A stretch of 64,000 nucleotides of DNA from Kribbella catacumbae DSM 19601 (GTDB taxonomy: Bacteria; Actinomycetota; Actinomycetes; Propionibacteriales; Kribbellaceae): NCBI RefSeq assembly GCF_000372465.1, contig NZ_AQUZ01000006.1, forward strand, positions 218,000-281,999, given 5' to 3'. Below, piece by piece: positions 1-9,500 of this stretch. The first letter of the stretch is position 1. The number at the start of each line of letters is the position of its first letter. The position numbers and the translations under genes were made by a program. A model generated the notes under the pieces. It had not been told where the DNA came from, made no database searches, and saw only the letters and a list, made by a program, of their open reading frames with translations.

Positions 1-185
1 CCGGACAGGACCATGAAGATCTCGTCGCGGTCCAGCGTGTGCGGCGCATCGTCGCGAGGGCCTGCGGCCAGCCGCAGCCGCCAGGTGCACAGCCCTTCGG
101 AGCCCAGGCTGGGCGCGGCCAGCACGGTGAACTGCGCACCCGGAAGATCGAACTGCGGCGCTTCGGCCGCGCGGATGATCGGCAT
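1..185 (-). CDS. Cupin-domain protein, N-terminal part only
   Basis: The reading frame starts at ATG 185 on the minus strand and runs off the window edge, giving 61 complete codons. It begins MPIIRAAEAPQFDLPGAQFT and reaches RDEIFMVLSG, a typical first cupin motif in which a metal- or ligand-binding beta barrel starts (histidine at residue 49, glutamate at 55). A purine-rich stretch (GGGGGACAG) precedes the ATG. It is divergent from the MarR gene, with a palindrome between the two starts, so it is a likely regulatory target of that repressor. The substrate or enzymatic role cannot be told from this fragment; small actinobacterial cupins next to MarR genes are often of unknown function. Confidence 0.7.
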   Translation of the reverse strand, partial: MPIIRAAEAPQFDLPGAQFTVLAAPSLGSEGLCTWRLRLAAGPRDDAPHTLDRDEIFMVLS

Positions 186-204
186 CTGTCCCCCTGTCAG
201 GAAT

Positions 205-238
205 TAGACAAGCTGACTTGTTCAACTTGGCTTGTCTA
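205..238. promoter_or_regulatory. Inverted repeat, probable MarR operator
   Basis: TAGACAAGC (205-213) is mirrored exactly by GCTTGTCTA (230-238) with a 16-base AT-richer spacer that itself contains CTTG/CAAG half-sites. It lies between the divergent cupin and MarR starts. MarR dimers usually bind such palindromes in the divergent promoter they control, so autoregulation plus control of the cupin gene is the natural reading. This is inferred from position and symmetry only. Confidence 0.65.
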
Positions 239-240
239 TC

Positions 241-714
241 ATGGGTGACATGACGACGAATGGCAAGCCCGATTTCGGCATCCTGCTGCTGCTCGCGGAG
301 CAGGAGTTCGTCCGCGAACTGCGCGCGACGACCGCGGCCCAGGGCTTCGACGACCAGGGCCGCTCCGACGGCTTCGTGCTGCGAACCCTCGGCCGGGCAC
401 CAGCGACGATCAGCACCCTCGCGATCCGGCTGGACATCACCAAACAGGGCGCGGCCCAGATCGTCGACGACATGGAACGCCGCGGCTACGTCGAACGCCA
501 CCCCGACCCCACCGACGGCCGGGCCCGCCTGATCCACCTCTCCGAACGCGGCCAGGCAGCCCTGGCCGCGGCGAGACGCTTCCACCAGTCCTACGAACGC
601 AAACTCCGCAAGTCCCACGGCGACGACGCAATCGACGCAGTACGTGCTGTCTTCACCGCGATGGCAGGCAAAGACAGCACCACCGACCCCCACTTCCGCG
701 CCCTGATGTTCTAG
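241..714 (+). CDS. MarR-family transcriptional regulator
   Basis: This 157-residue protein has the winged-helix layout of MarR repressors: a recognition-helix region near residues 54-80 (TISTLAIRLDITKQGAAQIV) and the wing motif DPTDGRARLIHLSERG near residues 88-103, with a helical dimerisation tail. It probably represses itself and the divergent cupin gene through the palindrome at 205-238. I chose ATG 241; TTG 232 in the same frame would lie inside the palindrome, and ATG 250 is a third option. No clear Shine-Dalgarno sequence precedes 241, so the transcript may be leaderless. MarR proteins commonly respond to phenolic or oxidising compounds; the ligand here is unknown. Confidence 0.85.
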   Translation: MGDMTTNGKPDFGILLLLAEQEFVRELRATTAAQGFDDQGRSDGFVLRTLGRAPATISTLAIRLDITKQGAAQIVDDMERRGYVERHPDPTDGRARLIHLSERGQAALAAARRFHQSYERKLRKSHGDDAIDAVRAVFTAMAGKDSTTDPHFRALMF

Positions 715-715
715 C

Positions 716-911
716 TGAAGCACTGCGGTCTCCACCCCGCCTATGGGGCTCCACCCCCTGTACCGGGGTTCGCCCCCTGGTCTGCGAATGGGCGAAGCCC
801 TCGAGCAGGGGTGAACCCCACCGGCGGAGGTGAACCCCACCGGAGGGACGGTGAACCCCACCGGAGGGACGGTGAACCCCACCGGAGGGACGGTGAACCC
901 TCCGGAGCGGG
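716..911. repeat. Dispersed palindromic repeat copy A with 21-bp tandem array
   Basis: The non-coding stretch after the MarR gene starts with GC-rich mini-palindromes and the family core GGGGTTCGCCCCCTGG (765-780), whose TTCGCCC pairs with GGGCGAA at 790-796. It is followed by five tandem units starting GGTGAACCCC at 810, 829, 850, 871 and 892; most are 21 bases long (GGTGAACCCCACCGGAGGGAC). Related copies lie at 1160-1366, inside scpB, and at 36215-36312. Frames through the array are open only because the unit is a multiple of three; I see no gene. Confidence 0.85.
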
Positions 912-1022
912 CTCAGCGGGGGAGGGCACCACGTACGCCGGTCAGCTGGGCAGAGCCACCCGCCGTTCCGGCCCACTCCACATCGCTTCTCGTCCGGGCC
1001 CTTCGATGGCTCGGTACCTTGG

Positions 1023-1109
1023 CCGGGTTTCGAGGGGACTTGGGGTGGATTCTGCCCCCGATCCGGGCGAACTTCCTCCCCAGCCTCGGCCAAAATCCAC
1101 CCCACCCGG
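1023..1109. repeat. Long imperfect inverted repeat between repeat copies A and B
   Basis: GGGGTGGATT at 1042-1051 is matched exactly by AATCCACCCC at 1094-1103, and outside it CCGGGT (from about 1023) is matched by ACCCGG (to about 1109). The 42-base interior is GC-rich. No gene is supported between 912 and 1159, so this hairpin is the main recognisable structure there. It could act as a terminator or be a remnant of the repeat cluster. Confidence 0.6.
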
Positions 1110-1159
1110 CCGACACCCCATCGACGCGCCGTACCTGGTGAGCCCGAGGTGCTACGAGT

Positions 1160-1366
1160 GGGCCAACCGAAGTACTGCGGTCTCCACCCCGCATGCGAGG
1201 GCTTCACCCCCTGTACCGGGGTTCGCCCCCTGGTCTGCGAGTGGGCGAACCACTCGAGCGGGGGTGAACCCCACCGGCGGAGGTGAACCCCACCGGCAGG
1301 GGTGAAGCGCTTCGGCGGAGGTGAACCCCACCGGGGGGAGGTGAAGCGCTTCGGTGAGGCAGGGTG
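1160..1366. repeat. Dispersed palindromic repeat copy B
   Basis: This second copy repeats the layout of copy A: a tract shared with 725-800, then GGTTCGCCC (1220-1228) paired perfectly with GGGCGAACC (1243-1251), then several GGTGAACCCCACCGG units alternating with a GAAGCGCTTC palindrome (near 1304 and 1344). Copy A has a mismatched stem while this one is perfect. It ends directly at the stop codon of the serine hydrolase gene, so part of it may end transcription of that gene. Confidence 0.85.
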
Positions 1367-1370
1367 GGGG

Positions 1371-2627
1371 TTAGGCGAAGTACTGGGGGAACAGGTCGTG
1401 CGTCGGCCAGGTTTTTACGCCGTTGGCGGCTGTCCACAGGGCGGCGTCGATGTCGCCGTACGACTTGCCGCTGGCGTCGTCGCGGCGGTTGAAGACGGCG
1501 GCCCAGCTCATCCCGGAGGAGGTCCGGACGAGTAGGGAGTAGGTGCCCGGCATGCTGCCCGTGTGCCAGGTGTTCCGGCCGGTGCCGCTGGTGGTCGGGC
1601 GGATCTGCCAACCGAGGCCGTAGTACGAACCGTCGGCACTGAGGCCGGTCGAGGGCTTGGCCCAGATCCGGCCCAGCGACGTGCTGTTGAGCACGGTCGA
1701 CGGCGCGTCGAACATCTTCGCCCAGCGGACCAGGTCAGGCGCGCTCGCGATCCAGCCGCCATTGGCGTCCTGGGTCCGCATGCTGAAGGACCCGTACGGC
1801 GCGGCGACGGTCTTGCCCGTGCCGTCCAGCACGGTCGGACCGGAGTACTGCGAGTCGTACGACGTCTCGCCGGTGTGCTTGGCGATGGTCCAGCCCAGCG
1901 CCATTCGCTTGATCTTCAGCGGCGTGAGCAACTTCTGCTGCACGTAGTTGGCGTAGCTCAGGCCACTGACCTTCTCGATCACCCGGCCGGCCAGCAGATA
2001 GCCGAAGTTGGAGTACGCGTACTTGGAGCCCGGAGCGAAGTCGAGCTTCTGCCCAGCCATGTACTTGATCACGTCGGCGTGCTTCAGCTCCATCGGCACG
2101 CCGAGGGTCCTGGAGATGGTGGCGTCCTTGAAGTTCGGGTCGCCGGAGACATTGCGATCGAAGCCCCCGAGGTGCTGCAGCAGCCGCCACATCGTGATCG
2201 ACGACCAGCGCGAGTCCCTGGTCAGACCGGTCGCGGGGGTGATGTTCAGGATCGAGGTCACCGGGGTCGACAGGCTCAGCTTGCCGTCCTGCACCAGCTT
2301 GGTGATCGCGGCACCGGTGATCGTCTTCGACACGCTCGCGACCCGGAACAGCGAGGTGGGCTGGACCGCCAGCGTGCTCTCCGTGCTGTACCCGCGAGCC
2401 AGTACGAGCCGGCCCTTGTAGGTGACCGCGACCTGCCCGGCCGTGATCCCGCGAGCCTGCATGAACATCTTCAGTTGGTTGTCGAAACCAGCAAGCGCCG
2501 GTACTGCGGTCCCGGTGGCTTTCCAGGTCGCAGCGGCGTCGGAGGAGCGCGCTATCGCAGTACCGACGACTGCGGCGGTTCCGGTCGCCACGGCGAGCTT
2601 GCCTAGATGACGGCGTGACAATTCCAC
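1371..2627 (-). CDS. Secreted serine hydrolase, class C beta-lactamase/PBP4*-like
   Basis: The 418-residue protein opens with a Tat-type signal (SRRHLGK then a hydrophobic, alanine-rich stretch to about residue 34), so it is probably exported folded. The catalytic SxxK motif is SVSK at residues 98-101, the tyrosine motif is YSN at 205-207, and an HTG triad near residue 360 replaces the KTG of beta-lactamases. This set defines the Beta-lactamase Pfam family, which includes D-aminopeptidases, esterases and carboxypeptidases as well as true beta-lactamases, so antibiotic resistance should not be assumed. The start is GTG 2627, preceded by GAAGGA. It lies 50 bases downstream of helY on the same strand. 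Confidence 0.85.
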   Translation of the reverse strand: MELSRRHLGKLAVATGTAAVVGTAIARSSDAAATWKATGTAVPALAGFDNQLKMFMQARGITAGQVAVTYKGRLVLARGYSTESTLAVQPTSLFRVASVSKTITGAAITKLVQDGKLSLSTPVTSILNITPATGLTRDSRWSSITMWRLLQHLGGFDRNVSGDPNFKDATISRTLGVPMELKHADVIKYMAGQKLDFAPGSKYAYSNFGYLLAGRVIEKVSGLSYANYVQQKLLTPLKIKRMALGWTIAKHTGETSYDSQYSGPTVLDGTGKTVAAPYGSFSMRTQDANGGWIASAPDLVRWAKMFDAPSTVLNSTSLGRIWAKPSTGLSADGSYYGLGWQIRPTTSGTGRNTWHTGSMPGTYSLLVRTSSGMSWAAVFNRRDDASGKSYGDIDAALWTAANGVKTWPTHDLFPQYFA

Positions 2628-2677
2628 GGGTTAGGTCCTTCGGTTAGGCGGATTTGCGGTGCTTTTTACGGATGGGC

Positions 2678-5527
2678 TTACGGCTCGTCGACCACCGACG
2701 CATAGGAGATCACGCCGCGGCGGATCTGGTCGGTGACCTGGCGAGCGGTCGAACGCAGCGGCGTGGGGCCGGCAGCGTCAGCGACCTGCTCGGTGAGATC
2801 GATCAGCTGCTTCACCCAGCGGACGAAATCGCCGGCGGCCAGATCGGATTCGTAGAGGACCTCGGCGAGCGAAGCACCCGACGCCCAGCGGAAGGCGGCC
2901 CAGCAGAAGCCGAGATCCATCGGGCGGAGGAAGTCGACGCGCATGTCCCGCTCGAGCACCGACAGGTCGCGCCAGATCACGCCCATCCGCTCCAGCGCGG
3001 TCCGTACTTCGCCGCGCGGCAGCCGGGGCGAGGTCGGCTCGTCCTTGGACCGCGACTCGTAGACGAGCGCCGCCAGACAGGCCGCCAACTCCGGTACGTC
3101 GAGGTCGTCGAACACCCCTTGTCGCAGGCACTCCGCCGCGACCAGGTCGAGCTCGGTGTAGATCCGCGACAGCCGGTCGCCGGCCTCGGTGGTCTTGTCA
3201 CCATCCAGGTAGTGCAGTGCGTCGAGCACCTGGCAGACCCGGTCGAACTGGCGGGCGATCGTGTTCGTCCGCTGCTCGATCTTGCGCTGGACGTCGCGGT
3301 TCTCCCGGTCCAGCCGGAAGTACCGCTCGGCCCAGCGGGCATGGTCCTCGCGATCCGAGCAGCCGTGGCACGGGTGCGCCCGCAACTCGGCCCGCATCTG
3401 CTGCAACTCCGGGTCGTCAGCGTGCGTGACGACATCGCCGCTGCGGCTGCGCGACGACGGCGGACCCTCCTCGCCGATCATGTCGGTGCGACCGCGCAGT
3501 ACATGGGCCAGCTCGCGGCGCTGCTGGGGGTTGCGGGGGTTGAACTTCTTCGGCACTCGCAGCGTGCTGATCGCCTCGACCGGGGTCGGGAAGTCGATCA
3601 TCGACAACTTGCGCACCTGCCGGTCGAGCGTCAGCACGGTCGGCCGCGGCCCTTCCCGCTCGGACCGTACGCCGGCGTCCAGCACCAGCGCCCAGCCCGC
3701 GCTGCGGCCGGCCGGGATCCGGATGATGTCGCCGATCCGCAGCTTCTCCAGCGACTCCTGCGCCTCGACCCGGCGGTCCAGCTTGCGCCGCTTCGAGCCC
3801 GACGACTCGCGATCACCGATCCGGCGGCGCAGCGCGGCGTACTCGAGGAAGTCGCCGAGATGGCAGTCGATGGATTCCTTGTACCCCTCGAGCGCCTCGG
3901 TGTTGCGCTGCACCTGACGCGCGAGGCCGACCACGGCCTGGTCGGACTGGAACTGCGCGAACGACAGCTCCAGCATGTCGCGCGCCCTCGACCGGCCGAC
4001 CTGGCGGACCAGGTTGACGGCCATGTTGTACGACGGGGAGAACGACGAGCGGAGCGGATACGTACGGGTGCTCGCCAGGCCGGCGACCGCGCGCGGGTCG
4101 AAGCCTGGCTGCCACAACACGACCGCGTGGCCCTCGACGTCGATGCCCCGGCGCCCGGCGCGACCGGTCAGCTGGGTGTACTCCCCCGGCGTGATGTCGA
4201 CGTGCGCTTCGCCGTTCCACTTGCTCAGCTTCTCCAGCACCACCGTGCGGGCCGGCATGTTGATGCCGAGGGCAAGCGTCTCGGTGGCGAAGACGACCTT
4301 GATCAGGCCGCGCGCGAACAGTTCCTCGACAACCTCTTTGAAGGCCGCGAGCATGCCCGCGTGGTGGGCGGCGATGCCACGGCTGAGCGCCTCGGCGAAG
4401 TCGTGGTACCCGAGTACGCCGAGGTCCTCGTCCGGCAGATCCGAAGTGCGCTCGGCGAGGACACGCTTGATCTCGTCCCGCTCACCCGGCTTGGTCAGCC
4501 GCAGGCCGGAACGCAGGCACTGCAGCATCGCGTCCTCGCAGCCCTTGCGCGAGAAGATGAAGTAGATCGCCGGCAGCAGCGCCCCGGCATCCAGCTCCTC
4601 GACCACGTCCGACCGGTACGGCGTGAAGTGCGACCGGGTCGGCCGGCTCTTGGGCAGATCCCGCCGGCGTCGCGGCTTGCGCGAGTCGTCCTTGAAGATC
4701 CGGCTGTCGTCGCGCGCGATCTTGACCAGCTGCGGGTTGACCATGTCCTTGAGGTCAGGCGCTCCATTGGCCTTCGCAGGGTTGCCGGACTTCGGCTTGC
4801 CCGTGCTCTGCGGCCCGTACTGCGCTACGCCGCCGGCGCGCGCGGTCGGCGCCTCGCCCGCGAACAGGTCATGCAGCCGCTTGCCGACCATGACGTGCTG
4901 GAACAGCGGCACGGGCCGCTTCTCCTCCAGCACGACCACGGTGTTGCCCCGGACCGTCTCCAGCCAGTCGCCGAACTCCTCCGCGTTGCTCACCGTCGCC
5001 GACAACGACACCACGGCGACCGAGTCCGGCAGGTGGATGATGACTTCTTCCCAGACCGCGCCCCGGGCCCGGTCGGCGAGGTAGTGCACCTCGTCCATCA
5101 CGACGTACGAGAGCCCGAGCAGCGTGTGCGAGGCGGCGTACAGCATGTTGCGCAGTACCTCGGTCGTCATCACGACGATCGGCGCCTCGGAGTTGATCGA
5201 GTTGTCCCCGGTCAGCAGCCCGACGTTCTCGTGACCGTAGCGGTGCACGAGATCGCTGTACTTCTGGTTGCTCAGCGCCTTGATCGGGGTGGTGTAGAAA
5301 CACTTCTGCCCCCGCTGGAGCGCGAGATGCACGGCGAACTCACCGACCAGCGTCTTCCCGGACCCGGTCGGAGCCGCCACCAGCACCTGATGCCCGTCCT
5401 CGAGCGCCGCACAGGCCCGCAACTGAAACTCGTCCAGCCGGAAGTCGTAGAGCCCCCGGAACTCCTTCACCGCGGGATGCTCCTGGTCCGAGCGGAAAGT
5501 GGCGTACTTCTCGGACGGAGTGCTCAT
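2678..5527 (-). CDS. helY: HelY-type DExH-box RNA helicase
   Basis: This 949-residue protein is a superfamily 2 helicase of the Ski2/HelY group. Visible motifs are Walker A APTGSGKT near residue 70, DEVH (motif II) near 160, SAT (motif III) near 195 and QLTGRAGRRG (motif VI) near 460, followed by a long C-terminal region of the DSHCT type. It should unwind structured RNA using ATP and help RNA turnover. Length agrees with mycobacterial HelY. I start at ATG 5527 (MSTPSEKYATF), because the extra upstream residues are low-complexity. In M. tuberculosis helY directly follows tatC; here about 7.6 kb of other genes separate them. Confidence 0.92.
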   Translation of the reverse strand: MSTPSEKYATFRSDQEHPAVKEFRGLYDFRLDEFQLRACAALEDGHQVLVAAPTGSGKTLVGEFAVHLALQRGQKCFYTTPIKALSNQKYSDLVHRYGHENVGLLTGDNSINSEAPIVVMTTEVLRNMLYAASHTLLGLSYVVMDEVHYLADRARGAVWEEVIIHLPDSVAVVSLSATVSNAEEFGDWLETVRGNTVVVLEEKRPVPLFQHVMVGKRLHDLFAGEAPTARAGGVAQYGPQSTGKPKSGNPAKANGAPDLKDMVNPQLVKIARDDSRIFKDDSRKPRRRRDLPKSRPTRSHFTPYRSDVVEELDAGALLPAIYFIFSRKGCEDAMLQCLRSGLRLTKPGERDEIKRVLAERTSDLPDEDLGVLGYHDFAEALSRGIAAHHAGMLAAFKEVVEELFARGLIKVVFATETLALGINMPARTVVLEKLSKWNGEAHVDITPGEYTQLTGRAGRRGIDVEGHAVVLWQPGFDPRAVAGLASTRTYPLRSSFSPSYNMAVNLVRQVGRSRARDMLELSFAQFQSDQAVVGLARQVQRNTEALEGYKESIDCHLGDFLEYAALRRRIGDRESSGSKRRKLDRRVEAQESLEKLRIGDIIRIPAGRSAGWALVLDAGVRSEREGPRPTVLTLDRQVRKLSMIDFPTPVEAISTLRVPKKFNPRNPQQRRELAHVLRGRTDMIGEEGPPSSRSRSGDVVTHADDPELQQMRAELRAHPCHGCSDREDHARWAERYFRLDRENRDVQRKIEQRTNTIARQFDRVCQVLDALHYLDGDKTTEAGDRLSRIYTELDLVAAECLRQGVFDDLDVPELAACLAALVYESRSKDEPTSPRLPRGEVRTALERMGVIWRDLSVLERDMRVDFLRPMDLGFCWAAFRWASGASLAEVLYESDLAAGDFVRWVKQLIDLTEQVADAAGPTPLRSTARQVTDQIRRGVISYASVVDEP

Positions 5528-5618
5528 GCCCCCCAGGCTATGCGAAGCCACCCCCAACCCCACGCCCACCCGCCCGACCCCTGCTCAACCCGGTCCACCC
5601 CGTGGGACTCTTTGTCCC

Positions 5619-6503
5619 GTGTCCGTCACCGAATTCGTCAACGACCTGTGGCGTCAGCAGTCGATGTGGTCGCTGACCGCCGACCGCATGAAGCGGCAGA
5701 TCGCCCGAGCCCGCGCCCTCTCACTCGCCGTAACGGTCGCCGCCGCTACCCTGGGCGCGCTGGCCGGACTCCTGGCCGACCCGGCGCCGACCGCGAGCAG
5801 AGTCCTCGTCGCCCTGGCGGCGTTCGGGGTGGCTGCGATTCCGCTCCTGCGCCCGGGCTGGAGCGGCCGCAAGCTCCGCGACTGGACCCGCGCGAGGTCA
5901 GTGGCCGAGGCGCTCAAGAGTGAGATCCACCTCTGGCTGGCCCGCGCCGGTCAGTACCAGGACGACGATCAGGCCGTGCGGCTGCGCGAGAAGGTGAGCA
6001 AGGTCCGCTCCGACGGCGCCGACCTCCTGCGCTACCAGACCGGCATCACCCCGGCCGAGCGCGAACTCCCGCCGATCCACGACCTGACGTCGTACTTCGA
6101 GGTGCGGGTCACCCGGCAGATCAAGGGCTACTACCGGCTGAAGGCCACCCGTCTGCAGTCCGTACTGCGATCCTTCCGCACCGCCGAGATCGCGCTTGCG
6201 ATGGTCGGTGCGTTGCTGGGAGCGACCGCGGCGGTGGTCGGTGGATCGCGACTGATCCCCTGGATCGCCGTCATCACGACAATCACGGCGGCGATCGCGG
6301 TCCATGTCGCCGCGACCCGGTACGAGTTCCAGCTGATCGAGTTCCTTCGTACCGCCGACCGCCTCGACCAGTTGCAGAGCGAGTCGGTGAGCGCCTCCGC
6401 CGAACGGTTGAGCCTTCTCGCCATCGCCGCCGAGGACGTCATCTCGATCGAGAACGAAGGCTGGATGGCCAAACTCGCCGAGGACCCGCCCATGCCTCAG
6501 TAG
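5619..6503 (+). CDS. Four-TM SLATT/DUF4231-like protein, putative membrane effector
   Basis: From GTG 5619 the protein has 294 residues and two hairpins of membrane helices: about 33-52 with 59-77, and 190-208 with 212-231. Between them is a cytosolic helical part with RSVAEALKSEIHLWLARAGQY, which resembles the W/RxxAExLK...W..Ra..Y signature of SLATT domains, and the C-end has an acidic ENEGW element. SLATT proteins are predicted membrane effectors in nucleotide-second-messenger and conflict systems. Its stop codon lies two bases from that of the convergent TIR-STAND-WD40 gene, which supports a shared function. The start is uncertain: no good ribosome site is seen, and the region upstream has a GGGAC/GTCCC palindrome at 5604-5618. 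Confidence 0.7.
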   Translation: MSVTEFVNDLWRQQSMWSLTADRMKRQIARARALSLAVTVAAATLGALAGLLADPAPTASRVLVALAAFGVAAIPLLRPGWSGRKLRDWTRARSVAEALKSEIHLWLARAGQYQDDDQAVRLREKVSKVRSDGADLLRYQTGITPAERELPPIHDLTSYFEVRVTRQIKGYYRLKATRLQSVLRSFRTAEIALAMVGALLGATAAVVGGSRLIPWIAVITTITAAIAVHVAATRYEFQLIEFLRTADRLDQLQSESVSASAERLSLLAIAAEDVISIENEGWMAKLAEDPPMPQ

Positions 6504-6505
6504 CT

Positions 6506-9500
6506 CTAACCGCCGCAGGTCTCCTGGTAGGGAACTGCTCCTACGTACTGCGCCCACTCGCCGACATCGAGGCCTGTACCGACCCGCGCACAAGCCAGTT
6601 CGGTCGGATGCTCCCGCAACTCGATCAGGCCACTCAGATCGGTCAGCGTGACCTGTCCTCCTACGGTGCCGTCGCCTGCACCGGCGACAGCGAGTTTCCG
6701 CCCGTCGGGTGTGAACGCGATCGCACGAACCAGCGATCTTCCGGGCAGCGGTTCGCCGAGCGGGCGTGGCCTGACGGGATCCGCGAGATCCCAGAGGACA
6801 ACGGTGCCTTTGTCCCCACCGGTCGCCAGCAGCCGCCCGTCCGGGCTGAACGCGAGTGAACCCACACCACCGATCTCCGGCGTCAGCGGAAGGCCGAGCC
6901 GGGTGGGATGAGACGGATCGCTGAGGTCGGTGAGCACGATGGTCTGATCTTCGCTGCCCGTCGCCAGAATCCGTCCGTCGGGCGAGATGGCGACCGACGT
7001 CACATGCTTGGTGTGAAGGGTCCGCAGGCTGCCAAGCTCGCGCGGCTCGCGTGGATTGCCGACGTCCCAGATCTGGGCACCACGGGTACCACCGTGCGGA
7101 ACGATCGGTCTGGCGAGCAGGTGTCCGTCCCCCGAGAAGGCAACCTTGCCACCGAAGTCAATCGGATCGAGCGGCGGACCGAACCGCTGCACCTTGCCAG
7201 GATCACTGGTGTCCCACAGCGTCAGATAGCTGCCGAACCCGTAGAAAACATCGATGGCCAGGACTTTGCCATCCGGCGAGAACCCGAGGTCGTTGATCAC
7301 TCCTTCGCCGCCCTTGCCCGGGAAGAAGGGCTGCTTGATCACCGACCGTCTGGAGGGTTCGGCGGTGTCCATCACCGTCACCTGCCCATCTCCACCTGCG
7401 GCCGCGACGGTGCCCCGTGGATCGAAGACGACATCGGACTCTTTCTTGCCGCCGCTGACGACGTCCTGGGGCACCGCCGGTCGCGGACGCGCCGTTTCGC
7501 TGATGTCGATCCGGGTCATCGTGTCCTTACGGCCGACGGACAACCAGCGCGCATCCTCTGAGAAGGCCAGGCCGGATACCGGCCCGTCACCCACCAGCGG
7601 CCTTCCCAGCGACCTCGGCAGGCCCGGGTCGGTGATGTCCCACAGGACCATCGGACCGTCCGTGCGGCTGGTCAGCACCCTGCGGCCGTCAGGGAAGACC
7701 ACCGCTGCCCTGCCCTGGCTGCTGCCGCCTCTGATCGGTTCGCCGAGCAGTCGCGGATGCATGCGGTCGGCCAGATCCCACAGCCGCACGCTGTAGTCGC
7801 CGGAGATGGTGGCGACCACGGGACGGTCGGGAAGGAAGACGAGGGAGGTGACACCACGCTCCGCCGTGATGAAGTTGGGCGAACCGGACGGTCCGGCCGG
7901 CTCCGAATCGCCGCTGCTGTCCGGTGGCCGGTCATAGGGCCGGGGGTCCGCAAGGTTCGCGATGTCCACCAGCCGGACCGCATAGCTGTTGCTCTCTTCC
8001 CCGGAGCCACCGATCGCGAGCGTCTTGCCGTCCGGCGAGACGAAAAGGTGCTGGGCTGTCGACCTAACTGTGGACAACGGCTCGCCCAACTGGCGCGGTG
8101 CGGCCGGGTTGGTCAGATCTCGCAGGAACACATCGCTGTTGAAGCTGTCGATGCCGTCCGTCGCCAGTAGCCGTCTGGCCGGATTGAACGCGGCGGACGA
8201 GTTGAAGGCGATAGGCCGGCCGATCCGGGGATGAGCGGGTTTGCTGAGATCCCAGAGGCTGACCGACTTGTCGTAGTCCTCGTCGCTGGCGGCTGTGAGC
8301 AATACGCGGCTGTCGGCGAAGAACTGAAGGTCGTAAAGACTCTGACCGACCGTGAAGACCGGACCGAGCCGGCTCGCGGCGGCGACGTTCCACAGCGAGA
8401 TGATCGCGGGGAAGCTACCGCCGACGGCGAGTGTGCGCCCGTCCGGTGAGAAGACCAGCCGGGCCAGTTGTTTGGCTCCAGTGTCCAGCCGCTGACCGCG
8501 AAGCTTCGGATGCGCCGGGTCGGCGATGTCCCACAGCAACACCATCTTGGCGTCGCCGACCTTCGTGAACGCCAGACCTACCGCCAGCAGTTTGCCGTCC
8601 GGTGAAAGCGCGATCGGACCAACCATTTCAACTTCATGTTTGAGGGGCACCCCGATCGCGCGGGGGCGGGCGGTGCCAGAGGCGTCCCAGAGGATCACGG
8701 TGCCGTCGTTACCGGTGGTGGCCATCAGCCGGCTGTCGGGCGTGAAGGCCGGCGTACCGATTTCGGACGTGTGGCCGGTCAGGGTTCCGGCGTAACGGGT
8801 GGAGATCAGGGTGTTGACCAGGCTCGAGCGGGTGCGCGCGCTGGGGTCGATGCGGTCGGCGGCGATCGCGAGTTTCAGCGCCAGTTGCGGATCGTTGGAT
8901 CCGGCGGTCTCGGCCTGGGCGACGAGTTGCCGGGCGATCGCGATCCGCTGCTGGCTCTCTGCCTCAGCTTGCTGGTTCTGCGCGACCCGGCTCTGGACGG
9001 CCGCGATGCCGGCCGCTGTGAGGGCGAGGACCAGGAGTACCGACAGGATCGTCGTGGCCAGGCGTCGGCGTTGGCGGTCGCGGGTGATCGAGGAGTACAG
9101 GAAGTCTCTTGCGGTGCTGCTCAGCTCGACGCGATCGGTGACCACCTTCCGCTCGCCGCCAGGTAGCCATCGCTGCCAGGTTCGTCCGGTTTCCGCTGGC
9201 TCCCGCTGGATTCGCGCACCGGTGTCCAGTACGGCGGAATCCAGTTGCGCGCGCTCCCACAGCCGGTCCGCGGGACGGTGCTGCTCGGACCAGTCGGCAG
9301 CGGCGTGTTCGACGGCGCGGCGGGCCCGCAGCGCAGTACGGGCTTCTTTGATGGCGGCATCGAGTGGCGGCCAGGCTGACAAGAAGGCCTCGTGAGCGAC
9401 ACTGAGCTCGACGACTTTGTGCTCGGGTTCGTCCCTCGCGTTGGTGGTCAACAGCCGGCGTTCGACGAAGGCATCGAGTTCGGTGACGACGTCCTGCGGA

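Noticed and set aside
810..911. Possible CRISPR array
   Set aside because: The 21-bp units are directly adjacent with no spacers, and no cas genes are near.
1371..2627. Calling the secreted serine hydrolase a true beta-lactamase
   Set aside because: SxxK and YSN are shared with esterases and peptidases, and the third motif is HTG, so resistance is not supported.
5604..5618. DosR-like box upstream of the SLATT gene
   Set aside because: GGGAC and GTCCC are present but the spacing is one base too long for the DosR consensus, and flanking bases do not match.
2654..5923. A 1089-residue open frame on the plus strand opposite helY
   Set aside because: It mirrors helY codon structure in a high-GC genome and shows only Arg/Leu/Val/Asp-rich sequence without motifs; helY has full helicase motifs.
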